From JBBDMC01 sp964441935 (lineage in GTDB: Bacteria > Pseudomonadota > Alphaproteobacteria > Rhizobiales > Kaistiaceae): a DNA stretch of 34,892 bases. Below the pieces are notes generated by a model. It was not told the origin of the DNA. It made no database searches and was given only the letters and a program-made list of their open reading frames with translations. Each line of letters starts with the position of its first letter. The stretch's first letter is position 1. A program made the position numbers and the translations under genes. Shown here in pieces: positions 29,677 to 34,892 of the stretch. The stretch lies in the NCBI GenBank assembly GCA_964441935.1, contig CAYTXI010000010.1, positions 1 through 34,892 of the forward strand, written 5' to 3'.

Positions 29677-30801
29677 TCACGAACGTGGCGTACCCCACGG
29701 CCCGGGAAACGGTGGCGTGGGTGCCCGCCCGGCTGACGTTCCGGGGGGGTCAGTGCGTCGGCCGAATTGTGGCATGTCGGTGGGTCGGGGGTCGGTGGTT
29801 GCGCGCGACGGTGCGGCGATCGCTTCCCTGCCGCCAGCGTAGCGCACCAGCGCGTCGATCCGATCCTCGATCGGGGGGTGGGTGGCGAACAGGCCAGCGA
29901 AGCCCTTGCCCCGCGGGTGATCCAGGAACATCTCCTGAATCTGGGCAGGCGCCTCGATCTCCGAGTGGCCGGCGATCTTCCTGAGGGCGCCGATCATTGC
30001 ATCGGGATCTTTAGTGAGCTCAACCGCGCCGGCGTCGGCCAGATACTCGCGCTTGCGAGACATGGCGAAGCGGAGTGCGAGGGCGAGGAAGCGGGCGAGA
30101 ATGAAGATGACGACGGCGATGAGGATAAGGACGATGGCGCCGCCGCCCCTGCCGCCGCGACCGCCGGAGGTACGGATGCGGCTGCTGCGCGTCGACCAGT
30201 AGGCGGCGCGCGGCGCGCGCAGGAGAAGGTCGCCGACCAGCGTGATGATGCCGACGAAGACAGCCGAGACGACCAGAAGCTGAACGTCGCGGTTCTCGAT
30301 GTGGGTGAGCTCGTGCCCCAGGACCGCCTCGAGTTCCCGGTCGTCGAGGGCGTCCATGAGGCCGCGCGTCACGGTGATGGTGTACTGGCCCGGGCGGATG
30401 CCGCTGGCGAAGGCGTTGCGGGCCTCTGTCTCGATGATGCGCACCTTCGGCATGGTGATGCCGCGGCTGATGCACAGGTTCTCAAGCAGGTTCCAAACAC
30501 GCGGCTCCAGCATCCGGCTCACCGGCTGCGAGCGGGTGATGGCCGAGACAATGCGCTGGTTGGCAAACCAGGCGATGACGAACCAGATCACCGCGCCACC
30601 GATGGCAATCGGAATCAGCGTCGGGACGAGATTGACGGCGTCGGCGATGCCCTGGCCGATGTCCGGATCGCTGAACGAGGTGACGACCAGCGCGAAGGCG
30701 AAACAGATGAGGAGCAGAAGAAACGGAAAGCCGGCAAGAAGGACAATCGACTTCAGCCGGTTGTTCCAGATGTAGGTCTTGAGGCCGTAGCTTCCGAGCA
30801 A
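29677..30801 (-). CDS. M48-family membrane metalloprotease (HtpX-like)
   Basis: 374-residue inner-membrane zinc protease. Two membrane segments lie at about 18-42 and 60-82, and others near 172-192 and 226-246. The zinc motif is His163-Glu-Leu-Thr-His167 in LEAVLGHELTHIENRD. The third ligand is Glu in SRKREYLADAGAVEL. FASGIRPGQYTITVTRGLMDAL precedes the motif. A glycine/arginine-rich loop (RTSGGRGGRGGG, about 213-224) and a proline-rich tail are additions to the core. Such proteases degrade misfolded membrane proteins. lemA is 47 bp upstream on the same strand; LemA/M48 pairs are widespread. Confidence 0.93.
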   Translation of the reverse strand: MLGSYGLKTYIWNNRLKSIVLLAGFPFLLLLICFAFALVVTSFSDPDIGQGIADAVNLVPTLIPIAIGGAVIWFVIAWFANQRIVSAITRSQPVSRMLEPRVWNLLENLCISRGITMPKVRIIETEARNAFASGIRPGQYTITVTRGLMDALDDRELEAVLGHELTHIENRDVQLLVVSAVFVGIITLVGDLLLRAPRAAYWSTRSSRIRTSGGRGGRGGGAIVLILIAVVIFILARFLALALRFAMSRKREYLADAGAVELTKDPDAMIGALRKIAGHSEIEAPAQIQEMFLDHPRGKGFAGLFATHPPIEDRIDALVRYAGGREAIAAPSRATTDPRPTDMPQFGRRTDPPGTSAGRAPTPPFPGPWGTPRS

Positions 30802-30848
30802 GCGGCGTTCACCTCCGTTGGTCGCTCCAACCTAGAACGCCAGCAGGG

Positions 30849-31415
30849 CTAGAACTTGACCTGTGGCGGCGTCTGCACGGCGGTGTGCTCGCCCTCTGCG
30901 AGCTCGAAGAAGGTGCGGGACGTGAAGCCGAACGGGCCGGCGACCAACACCATCGGGAACTGTTGGATGGCGGTGTTGAACTCCTGGACGGCGTTGTTGA
31001 AGAAGCGGCGGGCGGCGGCGATCTTGTTCTCGATGTCGGCGAGGTCCGACTGGAGCTGTAGGAAGTTCTGGTTGGCTTTGAGGTCCGGATAGGCTTCTGC
31101 CAGGGCGAAGAGCTGGCGGAGGGCGCCGGTGAGCATGTTCTCGGCCTTGGCCTGATCCTCGGGGCTGGCGGCGGAAACGGCGGTATTGCGCGCGTTGGTG
31201 ACGGCCTCGAACGTGCCGCGCTCGTGGGCGGCGTAGCCCTTCACCGTCTCGACCAGATTGGGGACGAGATCGTGACGCTGCTTGAGCTGGACGGTGATGT
31301 CGGCCCAGGCCTGGTTCACCGTCTGGCGGAGCGCGACCATCCGGTTGTAGAGGAAGACCGCGTACAGCGCGATCACGACGATGATGGCGAGGATGATCCA
31401 GCCGGTCGTGCTCAT
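30849..31415 (-). CDS. lemA: LemA family protein
   Basis: 188-residue protein with one N-terminal membrane anchor (GWIILAIIVVIALYAVFLYNRM) and a helical domain outside or along the membrane. Family blocks are LRQTVNQAWADITVQLKQRHDLVPNLVETVKGYAAHE, LFALAEAYPDLKANQNFLQLQSDLADIENKIAAARRFFNNAVQEFNTAIQQFP and a phenylalanine-rich end. Function is not established in bacteria generally; the link with M48 proteases suggests a membrane quality-control role. The ATG at 31415 is preceded by GAGGCGAGGCCC. That ribosome-binding sequence lies within the end of a repeat also found inside dnaE2. Confidence 0.95.
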   Translation of the reverse strand: MSTTGWIILAIIVVIALYAVFLYNRMVALRQTVNQAWADITVQLKQRHDLVPNLVETVKGYAAHERGTFEAVTNARNTAVSAASPEDQAKAENMLTGALRQLFALAEAYPDLKANQNFLQLQSDLADIENKIAAARRFFNNAVQEFNTAIQQFPMVLVAGPFGFTSRTFFELAEGEHTAVQTPPQVKF

Positions 31416-31419
31416 GGGC

Positions 31420-31471
31420 CTCGCCTCTTGTCTCTTTCCCTGTCCGGCCTCCGGCCGTGCTCGCCTCTTGT
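31420..31471. repeat. 37-bp repeat copy upstream of lemA, with an extra half copy
   Basis: The unit 31435-31471 reads TTTCCCTGTC, a 13-nt palindrome CGGCCTCCGGCCG, TG, then CTCGCCTCTTGT. The same 37-bp architecture with the same flanks but a different palindrome lies in dnaE2 (33511-33547). The terminal CTCGCCTCTTGT occurs a second time at 31420-31431, and its complement supplies purines of the lemA ribosome-binding site. Confidence 0.75.
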
Positions 31472-31540
31472 ACGCTGGCGAATCGCGCGGGCAATCTACC
31501 AGCGTGCAGGCTGAAGGGCCAACGGCAGCGAGCGATTGGC

Positions 31541-31594
31541 TCAGTTGAAGTTGCGCCCGTTGGGCATGACCTTCGCGGCCTCGGCGATGTGGGC
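31541..31594 (-). pseudogene. Duplicate of the last codons of dnaE2
   Basis: The minus strand reads AHIAEAAKVMPNGRNFN followed by a stop. The true dnaE2 end at 33035 reads ARIAEAASKVMPKGRNFH, also followed by a stop. DNA identity is high across about 50 bp, and the stop codon is in the same place. No polymerase coding precedes it; the ankyrin-repeat gene ends 15 bp upstream in another frame. Confidence 0.75.
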
Positions 31595-31608
31595 CGGGTT
31601 TGCAGTGA

Positions 31609-32916
31609 CTACAGCGCGCCCAGGCGGCGGAGCACAGCTGCCGCGCTACCCGTTGCCCTGGCTCGGGACGAGGCGATCTGAAGCGGCGTCTGGCCGTGGT
31701 CGTCACGCAGGTTCGGATCGGCGCCGTGGTGCAAAAGATACTCGATCACGCGGCCATTGCCCTTCTCCGCCGCCTTGCCAATGGGGGTCCGGCCGTCGTG
31801 GGGGCTTCTGAGGTTCACGTCGACGCCCGCACCGAGCAGTAGATCGACCATGCCGATGCTGTCGCGCGACGCCGCGTAGTGGATTGGCGTATCGCCGTAG
31901 GACGCGTCCTTGGCGGTCGGGTCCGCGCCTCGTGCCAGGAGCTCGGCGGCAACGCCCACGCTCTCGTAGTTTGCCGCAATGCCCAAGGGCGTCCGGCCAA
32001 CGGAGTCACGGGAATCAACGAGTGCACCCCGATCGAGGAGCAGGCGGGCTATCGCCGACTGATGGTTGAGGGCCGCGACGTGCAGCGGACGGAAGCCTTC
32101 CGGGTCGGCTGTCGCCTCGAGGTCGGCGCCGGCATCGATCAGCATGCTGGCGATGTACACCTGACCAGTGACCGCTGCCCGGTGAAGGGGTGTGCCGAAC
32201 ATGTCCAGCGCGTTAACGTCGGCGCCGTGGGCAAGCAGTTCTTGCACGCGGGCGACGTCACCGGCGTTGACTGCGTCGAACAGATCGTCGGGACGGGCGC
32301 CGAGCTCGATGAGTAGATCGACGGTCAGGCCCTGGAGCCGCCTGGAGGCATATTGAAGCGGCCGGATGCCCATGTCGTCGGTGACGTCAGGGTCGACGCC
32401 GTTCGCGATCAGATGGGCGATCATCTTGCGATGACCGTAGTAGGCGGCATAGTGCAGCGGCGTCCGGCCAATGTCGGCACGCGCGTTCAGATCGGCGCCG
32501 TGTAACCGCAGCATTTCGACCATACCGACGTGGCCAGCAGCGGCGGCGAAGTGGACGGGCCGGTTGCGGGATGCCGTTTCGGCCATGTGCGGATCGGCGC
32601 CGCGAGCGATTAGCGCTTCGGCGACTTCCATGCTGTTGAACGCTGCGGCGACCATCAATGGGGTGCGACCCTTGGGGTCGCGCACGTCGACCGGCATGCC
32701 GCGATCGATGAGCTGGAGCGCCCACTCCGACATGTTGTTGAGTGCGGCGGCGTGGAGCAGGTGCCGCTGAAGTGGGCGGGCGGGAATCGTGGAGTGCTCT
32801 GACAGAAGGGCGAGCATGCCGCGCACCCGATCCGGCTGGTCTCCGGCACCGGCGGCAATGGAACCGACGGCCGCGACAGCAAGGGCGAGTGCAAGGGGTT
32901 TGCCGAATCGTTGCAT
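31609..32916 (-). CDS. Secreted or periplasmic ankyrin-repeat protein
   Basis: 435-residue protein with a signal peptide (MQRFGKPLALALAVAAVGSI, then AAGAGDQP). About ten ankyrin repeats fill most of the rest. Clear units are GRTPLMVAAAFNSMEVAEAL, GRTPLHYAAYYGHRKMIAHL, FGTPLHRAAVTGQVYIASML, GDTPIHYAASRDSIGMVDLL and GQTPLQIASSRARATGSAAA. Only a short basic tail follows them. There is no enzymatic or pore domain, so a protein-binding role outside the cytoplasm is the most that can be said. The ATG at 32916 follows GGAGATCGGA. It lies on the same strand as dnaE2, 118 bp downstream of its stop, and a second dnaE2 3' end lies directly beyond it. Confidence 0.92.
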   Translation of the reverse strand: MQRFGKPLALALAVAAVGSIAAGAGDQPDRVRGMLALLSEHSTIPARPLQRHLLHAAALNNMSEWALQLIDRGMPVDVRDPKGRTPLMVAAAFNSMEVAEALIARGADPHMAETASRNRPVHFAAAAGHVGMVEMLRLHGADLNARADIGRTPLHYAAYYGHRKMIAHLIANGVDPDVTDDMGIRPLQYASRRLQGLTVDLLIELGARPDDLFDAVNAGDVARVQELLAHGADVNALDMFGTPLHRAAVTGQVYIASMLIDAGADLEATADPEGFRPLHVAALNHQSAIARLLLDRGALVDSRDSVGRTPLGIAANYESVGVAAELLARGADPTAKDASYGDTPIHYAASRDSIGMVDLLLGAGVDVNLRSPHDGRTPIGKAAEKGNGRVIEYLLHHGADPNLRDDHGQTPLQIASSRARATGSAAAVLRRLGAL

Positions 32917-33034
32917 TCCGATCTCCAGGCGCAGCAGGATGCAAGGGGCATGGATGTCGTGTGCGTTGTCAGTGTAAGGCGGATCGGGGCCATTGGCTAC
33001 ACGGGGCGAGAAGCGGCGGGCTTGGGGAAGACGT

Positions 33035-34892
33035 CTAATGAAAATTGCGCCCCTTGGGCATGACCTTGCTGGCGGCCTCGGCGATGCGAGCGAGATCGGC
33101 AGTGCCGTTGGGCTCGTCGCGGGCGTAGCGAGCGACGCGGGCCCTCGCGGCGGCTTTCTCGCGGTGGTCGGCGCCGGGGCGCTTGACCTCGTCGGCGCGG
33201 GCAAGGGCGGAGAGGTCGCCGGCGTCCCCCGAGAGAGTCGCCAGCAGCGGCGTCAGGTCCTCGAGCTTGTCGGCGACGACGTGGATGACGCCGCTCTCGC
33301 TCTGCACCTTGCCGGTGACGGCGATCAGACGGGCACCGAGGACGATCGGGCGGAAGCGCTCGAAAGTCTTCGGCCAGACGATGACGTTGGCGATGTCGGT
33401 CTCGTCCTCCAGGGTCATGAAGATGACGCCCTTGGCGGTGCCCGGCCGTTGGCGGATGATGACGAGGCCAGCGACGGTTACACGGTCGCCATTCTTTATT
33501 TCCCTGCCGATTTCCCTGTCGCGGCTTCGCCGCTCCTCGCCTCTTGTTGTTGCGCGGCCGTCGTTGGGCGTCTTGCGCAACGATGCATTCGCGATGACGT
33601 TGCGGGCGGCAAGGCGCGCGCGCAGGAGCGACAGCGGGTGGGCCTTCAGGGAGAGGCTGAGGTAGCGGTAGTCGTTGACGATGTGCTCGCCGAGCGGCAT
33701 CGGCGGCAGGGCGAAATCGGGTTCCTTGCGAAGGTCGGCATGCGCGGCAACGTCGAACAGCGGCAACCTGTCGGCCGGCTTTGTGCCGCCGAGGCCGCGC
33801 GCGGCCCACAGGGCATCGCGGCGGTCGAGGCCGATGGAACGGAAGGCATCGGCGTCGGCGAGGCGCTCAATGGCGGCGGTGCCGAGACCTGAACGTAGCC
33901 ACAGGTCGCGGACCGAATCGTAGCCATTGCCACGGGCTTCCATCAAACGGACGGCGTCGTCCTCGCGGAATCCCTTGATCTGGCGGAGGCCGAGACGGAC
34001 GGCGCAAGTCGTGCGGATGTCGGCGGGGTCGCCCATCGGGAAACTTCCCTCCCCACAAGGGGGAGGGAGGGAACCGTTCAGCGGCTCGAGGGTCGAATCC
34101 CAGTCGGTGAAGTTGATGTCAGGGGCGAGCACGGTGACGCCGTGACGCTCTGCGTCGCGGACGATCTGGGCCGGGGCGTAGAAGCCCATCGGCTGGGCGT
34201 TGAGCAACGCGGCGCAAAAGACGTCCGGGTAATGGCACTTGATCCAGGCTGAAGCGTAAACGAGGAGAGCGAAGCTCGCGGCGTGGCTCTCGGGGAAGCC
34301 GTATTCGCCGAAGCCCTCGATCTGACGGAAGCAGCGCTCGGCGAACTCGCGGTCGTAGCCGCGGGCGGCCATGCCCTCGATCATCTTGTCCTGGAAGGTG
34401 CCGATGGTGCCAACCCGGCGGAAGGTCGCCATGGCACGGCGGAGCCGGTCGGCCTCGCCGGGGGTGAAGCCGGCGGCGACGATGGCGATCTTCATCGCCT
34501 GCTCCTGGAAAAGCGGTACGCCGAGGGTCATGCCGAGCACGCGCTCCAGCTCGTCCGGCGGTCCGTGCTCCGGCGCCGGCGCGGGATAGGAGACTTTCTC
34601 GGTGCCGTCGCGGCGGCGGAGGTATGGGTGGACCATGTCACCCTGGATGGGGCCGGGGCGGACGATCGCCACCTCGATGACGAGGTCGTAGAATTTCCGC
34701 GGCTTCAGCCGCGGCAGCATCGACATCTGGGCGCGGCTCTCCACCTGGAATACGCCAATCGAGTCCGCACGGCAGAGCATGTCGTAGACGTTGGGGTCCT
34801 CGGGCGGGATCGTCGCCAGAGTCGGGGCGCTGCCGCAGTGGGTGTCCATGAAATCGAATGCGCGGCGGATGCAGGAGAGCATGCCGAGCGCC
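33035..34892 (-). CDS. dnaE2: Error-prone DNA polymerase DnaE2 (ImuC), C-terminal half
   Basis: Translesion C-family polymerase of the SOS mutasome ImuA-ImuB-DnaE2. About 618 residues are visible of a usual 1,050-1,150; the start lies past the window end. Visible family blocks are DSIGVFQVESRAQMSMLPRL, VAIVRPGPIQGDMVHPYLRRR, VPLFQEQAMKIAIVAAGFTPGEADRLRRAMATFRR, FGEYGFPESHAASFALLVYASAWIKCHYP, GLVIIRQRPGTAKGVIFMTLEDETD (OB fold) and the C-terminal MPKGRNFH. Two stretches look inserted: SLPPPCGEGSFPMG (palindrome at 34047-34069) and TTRGEERRSRDREIGREIK (repeat at 33511-33547). The ankyrin gene follows after 118 bp. No LexA site is visible because the promoter is outside. Confidence 0.96.
   Translation of the reverse strand, partial: ALGMLSCIRRAFDFMDTHCGSAPTLATIPPEDPNVYDMLCRADSIGVFQVESRAQMSMLPRLKPRKFYDLVIEVAIVRPGPIQGDMVHPYLRRRDGTEKVSYPAPAPEHGPPDELERVLGMTLGVPLFQEQAMKIAIVAAGFTPGEADRLRRAMATFRRVGTIGTFQDKMIEGMAARGYDREFAERCFRQIEGFGEYGFPESHAASFALLVYASAWIKCHYPDVFCAALLNAQPMGFYAPAQIVRDAERHGVTVLAPDINFTDWDSTLEPLNGSLPPPCGEGSFPMGDPADIRTTCAVRLGLRQIKGFREDDAVRLMEARGNGYDSVRDLWLRSGLGTAAIERLADADAFRSIGLDRRDALWAARGLGGTKPADRLPLFDVAAHADLRKEPDFALPPMPLGEHIVNDYRYLSLSLKAHPLSLLRARLAARNVIANASLRKTPNDGRATTRGEERRSRDREIGREIKNGDRVTVAGLVIIRQRPGTAKGVIFMTLEDETDIANVIVWPKTFERFRPIVLGARLIAVTGKVQSESGVIHVVADKLEDLTPLLATLSGDAGDLSALARADEVKRPGADHREKAAARARVARYARDEPNGTADLARIAEAASKVMPKGRNFH
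33511..33547. repeat. 37-bp repeat copy inside dnaE2
   Basis: TTTCCCTGTC, palindrome GCGGCTTCGCCGC, TC, then CTCGCCTCTTGT. The flanks match the copy upstream of lemA base for base, and the palindrome differs in sequence but not in form. On the minus strand it is read in frame as part of dnaE2 (ATTRGEERRSRDREIG), just before the OB-fold block. Confidence 0.75.
34047..34069. repeat. REP-like palindrome inside dnaE2
   Basis: TCCCTCCCC (34047-34055) and GGGGAGGGA (34061-34069) form a perfect 9-bp stem around ACAAG. It is translated in frame as part of dnaE2 (SLPPPCGEG). Similar CCCTCCCC-ACAAG-GGGGAGGG palindromes are familiar between genes in alphaproteobacterial genomes (from memory). Confidence 0.65.

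Noticed and set aside
32920..33204. Upstream extension of the ankyrin frame into dnaE2
   Set aside because: The added sequence is proline/arginine-rich and overlaps dnaE2 in another frame; a signal peptide and ribosome-binding site fix the start at 32916.

Overview
The window is a dense, high-GC stretch of what looks like an alphaproteobacterial chromosome. The gene content supports this: a lolA-ftsK pair, a glnK-amt operon with a -24/-12 promoter, a YbbN/LON-domain/Trm112 cluster, a UbiH-type hydroxylase, a LuxR-LuxI pair, and DnaE2 (ImuC). The order may be Hyphomicrobiales or Rhodospirillales, but the sequence alone does not settle it. Most genes are ordinary housekeeping genes, and their upstream sites often carry recognisable ribosome-binding sites. 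One 10-N assembly gap lies inside ftsK.

Layout. 1-5616: leuS (3' part missing), divergent from ppk2-yggS, then an L,D-transpeptidase, an OmpR-type response regulator and a stand-alone cyclic-nucleotide-binding-fold protein. 5644-12220: lolA, ftsK, amt, glnK and tesB, all on the minus strand. 12305-15968: a ubiquinone-type hydroxylase facing a minus-strand group (prolyl-tRNA editing protein, YbbN thioredoxin/TPR protein, LON-domain protein, Trm112-like protein). 16094-17869: tRNA-Gly(GCC), an intact sulfotransferase, a decayed second sulfotransferase tail and a gene-poor stretch. 17870-19405: luxR upstream of luxI, each preceded by a related GGAC...GTCC inverted repeat. 19564-26018: a six-gene minus-strand operon running gluconokinase, solute-binding protein, two permeases, double-ATPase, SDR dehydrogenase. 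26115-27471: a VOC protein and a glutathione S-transferase. 27488-29604: a citryl-CoA-lyase-like protein plus a PaaK-like CoA ligase. 29677-31415: lemA and an M48 protease. 31541-34892: a secreted ankyrin-repeat protein between the true dnaE2 3' end and a second short copy of that 3' end, then dnaE2 itself (5' part beyond the window).

Working links. GlnK gates Amt under nitrogen control. LuxI makes an acyl-homoserine lactone that LuxR senses. The gluconokinase/ABC/SDR operon reads as uptake plus catabolism of an aldonate-related compound, although its transporter belongs to the peptide/opine class. LemA and the M48 protease form a common membrane pair.

The points most worth a second look are: (1) the paired LuxR-box candidates; (2) the ankyrin gene bracketed by duplicated dnaE2 ends; (3) a 37-bp repeat with constant flanks and a changed but still palindromic core, once inside dnaE2 in frame and once upstream of lemA, where it appears to supply the ribosome-binding site; (4) a second palindrome inserted in frame in dnaE2; and (5) the hybrid gluconokinase/peptide-type-ABC/SDR operon. 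I found no CRISPR array, integrase, transposase or phage genes.
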